From Rhexocercosporidium sp. MPI-PUGE-AT-0058 (Eukaryota; Ascomycota; Leotiomycetes; Helotiales), in the NCBI GenBank assembly GCA_020746875.1, contig JAGTJL010000001.1:3286001-3350000 (forward strand): 64,000 nt of DNA, in the 5' to 3' direction. Both the position numbers and the translations under genes were made by a program. Position 1 is the first letter of the stretch, and every line of letters starts with the position of its first letter. Shown in pieces: positions 28,210-39,217 of this stretch. The notes beneath the pieces are model-generated. The model made no database searches. It worked only from the letters and a program-made list of their open reading frames with translations, and was not told the origin of the DNA.

Positions 28210-28251
28210 CCGGGTTCGATTCCCGGCGAACGTAATCTTATTTTTTTTTTA
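28210..28251 (+). other. tRNA 3' end-like fragment (T arm, B box, poly-T)
   Basis: CCGGG-TTCGATT-CCCGG (28210-28226) folds as a five-pair T stem with a seven-base loop and contains the B-box GGTTCGATTCC. It is followed by CGAACGT-A, like a 3' acceptor strand, and then a long T run as in Pol III terminators. A partner GCGCTCG at 28130 would pair imperfectly, but no D or anticodon arm can be drawn between. It is best read as a tRNA remnant with its 5' half mutated. Confidence 0.4.
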
Positions 28252-28760
28252 AAAAAATAATTTTGAGGCGGCTTTTTGGCTTCCACGTTTCTCGATCCCC
28301 GATCTTGGTCCGCACAACCAAGCTCTCCTCTCGCAGCACGAAGGCGTGGGCTAATTCTCTCGACCCTACCGGAAGCTCAGAGAACGAAGATGCTTGACCG
28401 TCCAGTAAGGCGCTGGGTCGTTCTCCCCCCACGGAAATCTATATGTCCTGTAGCAGAAACGTTCTTCCTCGAACAGAAGACTATATAACTAAAACTATAC
28501 GTCATCGAATCAAGAACCTAAAAGGCTAAATCTTAACCTAAAAGATACCAGCGGCCTTAGACACCCACGCCCTAGTAATACTACGTACATGTAACCTTTT
28601 AATAAGATAAGTAATAAAATAAGTATAAATTAATACTTTTAGTCATTAGCGGCTGTTTCTTTTTGTAATTTCTATATTATTATTTTTAGACTATTACAAT
28701 ATATTACTTCCTTAAAAAGAAACTAGTTATACTTAAACCTTATACGGCTTAGCTATTATA
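28252..28760. other. Mixed-composition stretch without clear gene
   Basis: 28260-28480 has normal GC. A 64-codon minus-strand open frame there has no ATG (it begins with GTG after an in-frame TAG) and no known domain. 28500-28760 is AT-rich again, leading into the repeat at 28761. Confidence 0.35.
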
Positions 28761-28811
28761 ACGGCGCGAATTAGAGCTTATTATATTATAATTAACAAAA
28801 GACTAAAGACG
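28761..28811 (+). repeat. Direct repeat copy B (pairs with 10262-10312)
   Basis: This is about 84% identical to 10262-10312 by eye. It marks the right edge of this repeat material. The C-terminal codons and stop of the neighbouring minus-strand gene lie in its last bases. Confidence 0.7.
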
Positions 28812-29241
28812 TAAATCAAAGCCATGCTCGGCAACAGTTCTGCGTAAGACTGTTGAGCAATCTGGATTCCCAGTAGGATCCAATATGTGAGGCAGGCTGA
28901 AGTGGTAATCAATGGGAGTGCCTGTCCTGACCTCTCCGTTACCCTGATAATTTACGTAGACCGCCAGAAATCCCTTCCCCTCCTGACAGCAGAAACTGCA
29001 TTCTACAGATTTTGTGAGCAATTAAACGGATAAAAGTGAGTTCAGGACTTACCCGAAAGAATAGATCAACAGCACTGGGTGCATAGACAGTCGCCAGGAC
29101 TCCTCCGACCCCCCAAAACCATACCCTTTGGGGCGTATTCTCACATTGCAGCTTACTCCAGCTAGTCAAGTCCGAACACTCATTAGCTCGAACCGAAAGG
29201 CGAGACTTCATCGCTCCCGGGTTTGGGCTCTGTCCTTCCAC
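28803..29241 (-). CDS. Hypothetical protein, two-exon, 3' end cut by a repeat
   Basis: Two minus-strand pieces join through an intron at about 29051-28983 (GTAAGT...TGTCAG). The joined protein reads ...GVGGVLATVYAPSAVDLFFR then EGKGFLAVYVNYQGNGEV. Alternating hydrophobic and aromatic residues (LATVYAP, AVDLFFR, FLAVYVNYQ) suggest a beta-strand-rich fold such as a lectin-type propeller blade, but no family is firmly recognised. The first in-frame ATG is at MKSRLSV; coding probably extends upstream through another exon, and no start is certain. The last codons, ...FDLRL-stop, lie in the repeat ending at 28811. The original C-terminus has therefore been replaced by repeat sequence, and the gene is likely truncated. 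Confidence 0.45.
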
Positions 29242-30270
29242 ATAGTCTCGCTCGTGAACGGCCTAGATTGATAGATTAGTGAGTACTTCCTCGAGGTCCT
29301 TTAGGACCATTCTTGTTCCCCAAACACGGTCGAAGAAGATATCTACTAGAGAAGAACCAGATTCCAGAAGGGGATCTTCATCTTGAGGTTAAACACGATA
29401 GTTATGTTGAAGTTGGTTTAATTGAACGATGAAGAATACGAGCAAACTGAAGGAAAAATAGACCCTCTTTATAAGAATTCCTTAAATCTCGTGCGCTTTC
29501 ATGCAGAAGTTGTGGTCTTGCCAGAGAACTTGGTGGAAAGTTCATCTTTGGTATTGATATCCGAATCGGGCCATATTAAACAAAATAGATATATTAAATA
29601 TTAGCAGGCCCAATTGTTATCAAAATATATAGAAAACCAACAAAAATATGCATACACGAGAAGTCCTTCCCATACATCGAGTTACATTCAGTCGGCATAC
29701 AACTATTAAATAAGGCAGGAGAAATTCAATTGATTCGTCGAGATACGAAATATACACAATCCTCTTCTCGAAATTCAGATATGCTGATATTACCTACAAT
29801 AGAACAATACTATTGAGAACTAGCACCAACTTTGTCAGCAGACGATCAATAAGCATCACAATTGTAAGGGTGTTGTGATCGTCTGAGATGAACGATAAAG
29901 CTGGGAGTGTCTTGGATCCTTTCTTGACATGTCGATGTAACGTCGTTTGGTGTAAATACTACCACTAAATAACATTCGATACAGGGTCCAGAAATTGTGT
30001 AGCTGTCCCATAAGAATCAGGTCCATTCTGTTGTGTTTGGTTTTAATAGGAACACAAGAAAGCGGGTCTTGGTTTGTTACCTATCCATTTGCTCTCCCAC
30101 ACCCGAGCTTTCATCTATCCCATAATCCCTCGACTGATAAACAAAAAGGTCTCTCCGGAAATAAGATATCTGACAAGCCAGTAAAGACCTTTTCCCCAAT
30201 GGCGCATGCCGCTACTGCATGTCTCCGACGGAATAATTGCTGTCAAGCTTCCACTCGCGCCACATTGTTG
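29242..30270. other. Intergenic stretch, no supported gene
   Basis: Composition is mixed. Open frames of 60-94 codons (29422-29604, 29995-30279) start with non-ATG codons or show no domain, and none has convincing introns. I see nothing further. Confidence 0.4.
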
Positions 30271-30273
30271 GTA

Positions 30274-30430
30274 ACATAACTTGGCACCTTCTGCATTAAG
30301 AAGAGGGCTACAGGCTTTTGATTCTTGACTCGACGAGTTGCAGAGTTCTTTTATTGACAACATAACTTGGCACCTTCTATATCCGGAAGGGTACATATCA
30401 CAACTTAGCACCTTCTGTATCAAGAAGGGA
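30274..30430. repeat. Three spaced repeats, each with a CCTTC...GAAGG hairpin
   Basis: Copies start at about 30274, 30360 and 30400. The core is ACATAACTTGGCACCTTCT, an 8-base variable middle, then GAAGGG or AGAAGAGGG. CCTTCT and AGAAGG pair as a short stem: perfect in copy 3, one mismatch in copy 1, and five pairs in copy 2 where the loop differs completely. The spacing is uneven (86 and 40 bp). Confidence 0.6.
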
Positions 30431-31463
30431 TAGATGCTTGGTTCTCCAATCCATGAGGCACACGCACAGAACAGTCAGTCAACTTCGATACCAAGGCTTT
30501 AGACATGATACAGTCGTACTAACATGGTCTGATTCTAACAATTGGCTCGGTTATATGCGAGAATCACTGGATACCCAGTAGTCTATGGTGTCCCCTGTGC
30601 GCCAAGGTCATCCCTAATGATCGTATGATGTTACCTTGATAAGAAGAGAGGTCTACCTGGCGATGCCACCACCCCACCTCATCTCACAAGATCATTCTGT
30701 CGTCGAAACCCAGAGCCACCGGGTACAAACGGTATCAGCTACTATGTCGATGGCGAATAGCTCAGAAAGCCCAGTTTCAAATCCGGGTGTCTCTGATATC
30801 AAGCTCCATGAGCCGTCACCTGGAATCTCAGTTCGACAAAGCTGGTCAGCTCGCGATTGTGCGCTTCACGTCATTTTTCTCATTCCACTTATTGACTATC
30901 CTCCTAGATATCCCCGCTCTTTCCAACATCATCACATCCGTGATTCTGTTGTCAATATGCCTCGCCTCGACGTCCTTATCAAGGTTATGTATGTCAGTTC
31001 CGTATTACGATCTTCACTGTCCATGCAACGTTTGCTAAGTGAGTAAATAGACCTTGTGTTTGCTGCATCCACACTGACCTTTGTCATCCATGGTGGGATT
31101 CAGTTACTTACGGATCCGGTAAACGCAGTGTCGTTTGGTCTATGTTTTCTTGGAGGGGTTTCAGCATTTTCTTGTTCGTTGGCCATCTCGTTCTATAAAG
31201 AAAGTCTAGGGACCTAGGAGATGATAGTCATTTGAAAAGGGCCAAGTTCCTTCCGTGCTTTCGCAACCTGCTCTCTAAGGAGAATGCCACTTTTAAATGG
31301 GCATTATTCAATTTTCAGACTCTAGAACGAGTCCGCTCACGATTTCATATTTAGCTTAGAAACACCAACGAGAGCTCTAGCTTATAGTCCTATCCATCTT
31401 AACGCAGGTACCATGCACATTAATCCTTGCCTTCGAAATCCTCGAGTGTGTGTCAATAATGGA
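30431..31463. other. Intergenic stretch, no supported gene
   Basis: Overlapping plus-strand open frames of 136 and 83 codons lie at 30636-31046. Neither has a recognisable domain, and codon content does not favour either. One contains a hydrophobic stretch that could be a chance membrane-like segment. Confidence 0.35.
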
Positions 31464-32160
31464 CTACATTACCCTTGGCTTTTGATCGCTAGAGCCAATA
31501 GAGCTGACTTCGGATTGTCTACCGCGAAGGGAGGATGACATCTTGTTCCTTGTAAGTAGGTGATTCATGCTATCCTCTGGCTCCTAGTATTCCTCAAGCT
31601 AGCTGTCCTTTTCGAAAGCCTTCTTAGCCTGATAGTCTTGCTCGAAGTATTTCTTGAGCTACTTTCGCTTTTTAATCTAATAACTAGTTAGATTGATCTT
31701 TTTGTTAGCAACACCGCCAGCAGTTGACTAACTAAATATATCTCCGAAAGTAGTATATGCAACAGGTGTTCGTGATCGCTTTCGAAGGCGCTTAGTTAGT
31801 GCGGAAACGAGTAGTGCTTCGGGTTCTTGCACTCGTTCTCGTTTTCGATCCTTATCTTGCAAGTGAGCCGATAAATTCTGCAGGGAATTAACAAGAGTTA
31901 GCTGTATAGCATAGCATAACGAGAGTGATATGCTTCTTTGCCGGGAGCGTTGCTGGTTACGGAGGCAATTAGGTACTTTGGACCGGTATTCCTTTCTTTA
32001 GATATAGTTCGTTCTTGTTGGCGTTATATATCCTTTAGGCGTGCGCTCTTACGTCTCTTGTTGATACCTCGAGGCTGCTTCCCTATTAATAATCAGTTAA
32101 TATACGTAGTAACGAGGACGAATGGCTTACCGTGACTTTTTGGCACTGAGGGTTGCCGCC
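31464..32160 (-). pseudogene. Lys/Arg-rich protein pseudogene killed by in-frame TAG codons
   Basis: One minus-strand frame from about 31877 to the stop at 31464-31466 reads as a charged, probably nuclear protein: QDKDRKRERVQEPEALL, TKRLRKRSRTPVAYTTFGDI, LKKYFEQDYQAKKAFEKDS and NKMSSSLRGRQSEVSSIGSS. Five codons interrupt it, all TAG: 31728-31730, 31677-31679, 31659-31661, 31599-31601 and 31584-31586. Each fits an original CAG (Gln). An upstream exon near 32080-32000 (GINKRRKSARLKDI) ends in one TAA, again fitting CAA, and is joined by an intron with a CTAAC branch site. A CT-rich promoter-like stretch lies near 32200-32350. The family was not recognised. The all-Gln-to-stop pattern indicates C-to-T mutation without indels. 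Confidence 0.65.
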
Positions 32161-34430
32161 TAACTTTTCTGGTGTTTCGTTTTGCTCAACATGGGGCTAT
32201 ATTGACTGGAAGGAGGAAGGAAGTGGGTTACAAGTGCCGCTGGGATTGATAGATGGAGGTAGAGGGAAGAGTCAGGCCAGGCGAGGGGTGGTCGTGATCG
32301 ATGCGCTAGAGTTTGGGCGATTTTGAAACAAGAGAGGAATGGAAGCTTGCGGCCACGTCCTTGGCGATCCTTGCTTCTCGCTCACTCAACTCTGAGCCTC
32401 AGTATATTGGTCAACCGAATAGAAGTTACAAGCATTAACTGGTGCTGTGGTCGTCATACCCTAGTCATCCCAGCCGCTCTTGGCTAGGCAGCGGCAACAG
32501 GTTCTCATGTTCTTCCTTTCACATCCTCAACTGGGCCCGTTCCGATAGGCGCCAGCCAGATCGAAGAGTATGTCACATGCACAGAAGCGCGTGCTACCTC
32601 CTCGAGGCCCTTGAATGGCGTCTGGATGGATGCATTATGCATCTATTTGTAAAAGTACAAGCATATCGTGTGTATAAAGGCTAAGCATTTTATTACGTGA
32701 CAAAGTTCTCCCGAGGGCCTCTGAACGCACCGCTTTCGATTCCTTCCGCGAATTATCCGTTCAAAGCTAAGAAGAAGTAACGAAAAAAGTAAGCGACTCT
32801 TCGAAACACTCTTTTATTATTGCCGTTATTAAAAAAATATTTGAATGCCGCCCCTATGAGTCACCTAATTAATACTACTCTATTTCTAACCACGGATTCC
32901 TAGTAGATCGCCGAAAGCCCTAAAATCTCACTAAACTTACAGTATCCTCGGTTTCTTCCAGCAGCTATACGACACCTCCGCTTATTTTAAATGAGACACA
33001 AATTATTATTATTCCTATAACAATCCTCGACTACTCTTCGAGCAACGATGTTCAATACGATTCAAGGATTGCTATAGTATACTTAATTAATTCTCTTAGT
33101 CATACGTCACTTTCACTTACTCTAAACGAGACTCAAATCCTTCTTATAATAACCCCCCAACATTTCTCGAGGGACGATATTAAGCGAATCAAAGTATAAA
33201 ACCTTACTGTAACGACACTAGCCAAGAGAGCGATGTAAGAGGTATATGGCAGTATTTTAGCTGAGGCTATCAAGAGCTAATAGGTCTAATACGAAGAAAC
33301 AAGAATATAAAAAGAAAAAGAGGAAAATGGAGAGCGCGAGCTCTTATATGTAGTCGCCTCCGAATGCCCTCCGGTACTAGTCCGACTCGGCATGACTTGG
33401 TTACCCCTGAATTCCCTGACTCGCTGAGAACCTCTTAAGTGCTCCTATCGTCACACACTAATGAATAAAAGGAGTTTACGGATATTATTTAGTCGGTCAT
33501 GATATTAATCGAACGGATACTATATAAAGGATAATTAATATACAATACGCGGAATAAGGGTTCCAGCGGACTATCTAGATAACGAGCTAAATTTTAAGCG
33601 ATATAAACAAAGCCAAACTCCTTTTTTAGCCGCTGAAGAACTCTTAAAGCAGACCAAAGAGGCGGACGGCCCGGGACGGTAATAGTGGATGTGGGTGCCT
33701 CAATCCAGTTATATGAGGAGAGATATTTGACGTTAAAGAGTTAAATCTTATTTCGTTAGTAGTATTAACAGACAATTTTGCCGAATCTGTTTATCTCGGT
33801 TGTCACCGTCGTCGCTCTTCTCAGGCGCTGCTCACCCTAGCCTCACCCTCGCCTCAACCTCTGGTCAGATTTCTCAGCCACATTCCTGTTCCATTTTCCA
33901 ACGACTAATTATAAACTGGTTCTCTCGGCTCTGCTAGTGCGAAAGTCGTCAAGTCCGCACAAAAATATTCAAGAGACCTAAGTTTGTTCCCTAGGGAGGC
34001 ATGGCTGAGGACTTCGTGAGATGCAGTAGCGTGTCAATCCATGCTAAAGACTCGACGGAAGCTCTGGATGGGAAGACTGAATGAGGGTAGAGATACTCCT
34101 AGGTGGAATGAAAGGAGAACTAGATTAAGAACAGACAATGGGTACTTTTTAAAATGCTGCAAGAAACTAACTTTCTATATAGCCATGTTGGTTACGTCAT
34201 ACGCCGACACCGAGCTCAATAATAATACTTACAATGAATTATAATTAAAGAGCCTGCCAACTAAATAGTAATACAATATAATGAAAAAAAAGAGAAGATC
34301 TGGCACCTGAGACAATGGTAATTCTGCAGACCAAAGTCCCTCTAAATCTAGACCAAACCGGACTATACTAGACCAGTTCCCCAGTCCCTCCGCATGTTTC
34401 AACAATTTGATGGATGTGCGATCTTCACAC
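32161..34430. other. Intergenic stretch with scattered AT-rich DNA, no gene
   Basis: 32161-32690 has normal composition and includes the likely 5' flank of the minus-strand pseudogene. 32700-33780 is moderately AT-rich, with degraded repeat-like sequence. 33780-34430 returns to normal as the 3' flank of the transporter gene. No open frame shows a domain. Confidence 0.45.
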
Positions 34431-35999
34431 TCAAAACACCTTGAAAAGCTTCTTGTCGGTATAGAGCAACCTCGCTCCAAAAACAATCGCCGACCCTGTG
34501 AGGCACATGACTCCGCCAAAGATCTTCAAGCCCAGCCAGGGGTTATCCGCATTCTCTAGGATGGCACCGCCGATGGGCGCCACAGTGAGGGCGGGGATTG
34601 AGATAGCAAGGAGGACTAGGCCTAGCCGGTAGCCGATCTCTGCAACAGGGGCCACCGAGGCAGCAAGGGCGCCGGAAAGACCTATGAAAGCTCCTGACAT
34701 GAAGCCGAACATAATAGAGAAGCCGATGGCGATGGCCGAGTCTTTGGCGGGGATCCAGACGGCGAATATGGAGACTCCGGAAAGAGCACAAGCGAGAACG
34801 AAAATATTCCATCGTCCGATCATATCAGCGCTATAACCGGCGACCAAACGGCCAAAGAGACTTGGGTATAACCGTCAGTGTTCCGCAAAACGTGAGGTGG
34901 AGGCCAGGTAACAAGACCGGCTGTCGACTTACCTTGCGCCATTGAAGATAGCCACCAAGTATTGAGCCATCTCCTCCGACATATGCGCCTCCTGAAAACC
35001 CTGTACAGCCATATAGACGATAGGGACGAAGATACCATAGGTCAAGACTAAGATCCCCACTAGCAACATAACAAATGGGAACTCTTTGAAAGGTGCAGCA
35101 AAGCGGTCGGCGGGCATCTTCTTAGGCACGGGTTTTGTTCTCATGCGGACTGTAAAGATTGCGATGATTTGCAGGCCCAAGATGATAAACGCGCCAGCCC
35201 TCATAGTCCAGGGATACCCGCTGGTCTTGATCATGCGACTAATCATGATGGGGAAGACGACGCCGCCGACTGATGAGCCTGTCACCATGATGCCCATAGC
35301 TGCTCCGCGCTTCTTGGAAAACCAGGTTGAGATGCAGGCAAGGGCTTCATTATACAGGACTCAGTCAGCATAGAATTCTCATGAGGGAATATATGAAACT
35401 TACCCGGCGTGTATAAAAATGCCACGCCGATAGCACTGCACACTCCTTGGGATAACATGAACTGATAGTATGTCTTCGCCAACGACGCCATCATCAACCC
35501 AAAGACGTGGAGTATAGTGCCACCAATAATAAGCGGTCTCGGTCCATATTTATCGAATAGTACGCCGGCGACAGGCCCTAACGCGAACAGGAAGAAGAGT
35601 TGAAGCGACGGAATCCAAGCAATAGTACTACTAGAGTAGTCTTTCAGAGGTCCTATCTCGTAATATTGCTGGAAGCTGCCAACACCTAGTGGAAGAGCAT
35701 TGCTGTTAGTCATTCGCGTCACCGCGGGGAAGAGGGAAGATACGTACTGTTTATCCAGCCTGGGCTGGAGAAGGAGCAGCACCACGCTCCCAGAACGACC
35801 AACCATGCAGCGGTGCCGCCATCGGGGGGGCATCATCTTCTACTTTTGGGACATCTCCAGGAATTGGCTCGCTTCCATCTTCGGGGTCCCGATCAGTCTC
35901 GCCTCCGAGATCGCCCTCTGCCTGTGCAGCCTTCTCGGGGTCGGTTTTTAGGTCGTGCATCATGGGAGAGGGATGCTCGGGGTTGTTTGTGCCTGCCAT
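34431..35999 (-). CDS. MFS monocarboxylate-type (MCT) transporter with a one-base frameshift
   Basis: Exons 35999-35748, 35685-35404, 35344-34933 and 34860-34431 have clean borders and give about 458 residues. An acidic cytosolic N-terminus precedes about 12 membrane segments. Family marks include DGGTAAWLVVLGAW (TM1), SVGSFQQYYE, WIPSLQLFFLFALGP, ISTWFSKKRGAAMGI and FGRLVAGYSADMIGRWN. MCT-type fungal carriers move small acids or export metabolites at the plasma membrane. The acidic N-terminus is in one frame (VEDDAPP) and TM1 (PDGGTAAW) in another. The switch falls at a run of seven C's (plus strand G, 35824-35830), where eight would keep frame. As written, translation stops after about 82 residues. 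This is either a sequencing error or an inactive allele. Confidence 0.82.
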
Positions 36000-37155
36000 G
36001 GTCAAGACAAAGTCGAACGGTCGCAGCAGTGGCTGTGACAATCGGTGGAATATTCGCACTCCAAGGTATCGTGATCGATTTGCGACTTAAAGAGAGTGAT
36101 CTGAAGCTGAAGAGGAAATGGAAGAAGAAATGGGAGAGTGCGGGCGGAATGAAATTGAATGGTCGGTGGTGGTCTAAAGCAGGAAGTCAGCAACAGGGTA
36201 AATGCAGCTTGAGGAAAGAATGGCGTCCAATGTTAGGAAACTGTGGAAATATAAAAAAAAATTAGAGCATCTATTGTACTCTTCCATGGTAGCAAAAGCA
36301 CGCTTCGACTTCGCGAACAAGTCTCCGGAGCGAGAGTTCTGATTCGCTTGAAAGGTGCGAATGCCGAAGGCCCACCAGGGTCCTGCCGAGCTGCACCTGC
36401 AGTAAGCCGGATCTGCATCGAGATGCCGGCGAAACGCCTACATGAATTTGATTGGGCAGGAATGTGCGAAAGGCCCTGAATGTCCGAAGCCACATGTATG
36501 CTACGAACCGCATCGTCTCACCCTTACAATGATGACTTTGCACGATGGTACAGTACCTCCGTATTTTTGCCCGAGGAAGAGCTCAACTGTGTGATTGGTG
36601 CGGTTGTCCATTTTGCTTTGTCAAAAGCAGTCCCTTTAAGTCCGAGATTGAAACATAAAATAAAGCAGCAAGACTAGGGTAAATTCAGCCAATTGAGGGG
36701 TCATTCTCACTGGCTTCCAGGTGGGGGTTGTCAAACAGCGAAGAAATATTGCTAATAGTGAGATAAGACGGAATCTCAACGAAGGGCGGTATGTACGTAT
36801 GACCCGGTATTACTGGTTGTCGCGTGTCTCATCGGAACTCCGATGCTTTGTAATGCTATTGCACTTTGGAATCAATTTACTATCTCGCGAAATGACAAGG
36901 TAGTTTGATGGGCAGTCAAGATCTAGGACACCTGCCAAGATGTCATTTCCTTTTCTGAGTGAATATTCAGCTAAACTGAATATTTACTTACTAGGGGAAG
37001 ATATTTATAACTTCACAGTTTCATACTAACTCTTATACTCAATGGAGCTAGATCTTAGAACGATGTTATACACTGAAACTGTTTAGTGTGGTTGTCAAAA
37101 TTTACCATTTCTCGTATGGAGCAACCCCTTGGCACCTAATCTTTTGGTAGCCTTA
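36000..37155. other. Intergenic region between transporter and regulator
   Basis: It holds the transporter promoter (36000-36540) and the 3' flank of the minus-strand regulator. Open frames here are under 150 codons, overlap on both strands and show no domain. GAATATTCAGCTAAACTGAATATT near 36960-36983 is a perfect inverted repeat interrupted only in its centre. Confidence 0.45.
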
Positions 37156-39217
37156 CTACCACCAACTTAGAGGTAGAGAATGGTCGTCTCTTTCGTATTC
37201 CATGAACCCTTGTTGTAGAAGAAAATCACCCTGAAAGCTCTCGACCCAGGCATCCCAGTTCTCCATATTCATCTCCTCGCCCATATCCGGAACGGAGCCC
37301 AGAAATGGGTCAGCCAATAAACTGTTCGCGTCTGCTGTCTGTATGTGTTGTGGAATGCTCGTAGCCTCATTCAAGTCGTGACTTGCCTGGGCTTGGAGGA
37401 TAGCTTGCTGTCGTATATGCTGCGCTCGTTTCAGGAGCTTTTCCACTTGTTGCCAGATTTCCTGGCTCATCGTAAGCCCAGCAAGTCTCATACTTTCCTT
37501 GTCATCATTGGAATTGCCAAGTACAGCATCAACAGCTGCCCAAGCGCGATCGATGGTGGGACCTTGAGTTTGGTTGCAAAGTTCGTTCAAAACGTAGGCT
37601 AGTGCATGCCACTGGGTATACTTGCACCTGAAAAACCAACCAAATTTGGAGGATCCGTCTGGAAGCTGATGCGATATTTCGAGTATCTCTATGTTTGATG
37701 AGAATAACCACTGCCTGATCTCTTTCTCCTTCACCAGTGTTGGGTCGTTTCCTTGGAACGGGTCGTAGACCATCCTCCATAGCTTTGAGATAATATATCG
37801 CACCCCAAGATAGACAACATTATGAAGATGTAAAGACGTGTCAAAAAATTTGACATACGTGCTCTCAAACAGCTGAGTCTTTTCTCGTACCAGTACTTCT
37901 ATCTCCTGTGAACTCAAGGGGGATTTTGAGTATTGCGAGAATTTCACCTTAAGACCAAGTTCTGCCATTTCTATCCTGACTAAGCTCACTGTCATCTCCG
38001 TGAAGGTATTCCTTGGAGTAAGGGTGCCTTCGGTACTGACTGTATACAGGTCCGAGTCATTAATGTGACATGGTAGCTTGGTATCCATGGTCATGGGCAC
38101 ATTACTCTCAAGGAGAGCATCTTCGGAAATGCGATTGTCTATCGAACAAAGAGTCCACCAAATGCGGCGACGCACCTCGGTATCAACTATACTCTCCAAG
38201 GAGGATGCGTTTTCTCGATGCATGCCCATCGCTTGAGCAATACGGATCGCCATGCCACTCAGCATCCAGGTAGACCGACCATCCTTTTTTGGATGACATA
38301 CCTGATATAATTAGCGGGGGACTAAAGAAGAAAGAATGAAGGCGCACAATGAGGAGAGTTAATGCTTGCAAAACAAAGACGTCTTGAGATGTGACTAGCC
38401 CCAATTGTGCTAGAATCTGCTCTAGAGAGTATCGATATCTCTGAAGCAGTACACTTCTGTGCTCTCCGTGTACCTCTTGACACTCCTCGATTGACATAGT
38501 CGTGACACTGGCAAAATACATTGCGAAAAGGAGCGCTTCGGTCGAGGCGTCAATTTTCCCCAAGTCCTTGGAGGCGTTCAAAACTAGAGCTTCCACAGCA
38601 GGCTTGTAAAGGATCTTAACTAGTATGTCAACATTGTCGATGTAATGTTGCCAGAGCAATTCCATAATTCTGGGGGATGGGTGATATCTCCGAATATTTG
38701 CCTTCGAATTTTGGGTGTTGAACAGAAAGCTGCCATTGAGAGTCTCCAGGGTTGCAGGCCCCAGTTGATCTGAATTTGGTGATGCAGAATCCGAGAGACT
38801 TCCGTGTCCTCCATCTCTGCTGAGCTGCCAGGAATCGGTACTAGATTGACAGGATAGTTCGTGAATATGATCTTCATGACTACTGTCATCGTGGGGATTG
38901 ATGGATAGCTTTTCAATTTGAAGACGTGTCGTCCCATCGTCAGCTGCGCTTTGGACCGGTGCCAACGGTCGCACCCCCCTTATGAGCTGTTGTGTCTTCT
39001 GATTCTTTCGAGAACGCCTCGGTGAGTATACACAGTGAATTTTGGCTCTCTTGCACTCAGCACAACCAGTGATGACTCGGTTGCATTTCACCTTGCGCGA
39101 CCGACATGTGACACAGGCGTATTGATGGCATGCGACCGGCCCAGGGGTCCCGGCTACCACTGCTGATGGGCCCCGAATGGCAGAATGGTGACGATGATGG
39201 GGATGATTGTTGTCCAT
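37156..39217 (-). CDS. Zn(II)2Cys6 transcription factor with fungal-specific TF domain
   Basis: Two exons, 39217-38348 and 38301-37156, join through a 46-nt intron (phase 0) to give about 671 residues. The binuclear zinc cluster spans C35-C62 with spacing CX2CX6CX6CX2CX6C (CVTCRSRKVKC...CAECKRAKIHC), followed by a basic linker (SPRRSRKNQK). The fungal-specific domain covers the middle: the splice restores LTLLIV-CHPKKDGRSTWM, then MAIRIAQAMGMHRE and VRRRIWWTLCSIDNRISE. Such proteins bind CGG triplets and often control metabolite clusters. It is the nearer neighbour of the transporter, with 1.1 kb between. Its target genes cannot be read from the sequence. The His-rich N-terminus (HHRHH) is unremarkable. 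Confidence 0.9.

Larger units (their letters stand above)
7690..28250. repeat. RIP-degraded repeat block of about 20 kb
   Basis: The region is strongly AT-rich, dominated by TA-rich words, with stops in every frame. Only transposon fragments can be read in it, listed separately: a solo LTR, a Ty1/copia body and a second LTR copy. The interval 7370-7690 is the ordinary 3' flank of the HET gene. Between 7700 and 14500, and between 14900 and 20200, no protein domain was recognised. Short GC-richer islets occur near 10350-10430 and 18765-18840. Both carry a GAGGATTAT...CCGAGTAT motif and look like remnants of one repeat family. Coding changes in the copia element are of the G-to-A/C-to-T kind expected for RIP. 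Confidence 0.85.

Noticed and set aside
28130..28234. A full intron-containing tRNA gene
   Set aside because: The T arm and B box are good, but the acceptor pairing has a mismatch and no D arm or anticodon arm can be drawn. Only the 3' fragment is claimed.
30274..30430. A CRISPR array
   Set aside because: There are only three copies with unequal spacing, in a eukaryotic genome with no cas genes.
30636..31046. A plus-strand gene of 136 codons
   Set aside because: Two overlapping frames compete, neither shows a domain or splice support, and the surroundings are decayed.
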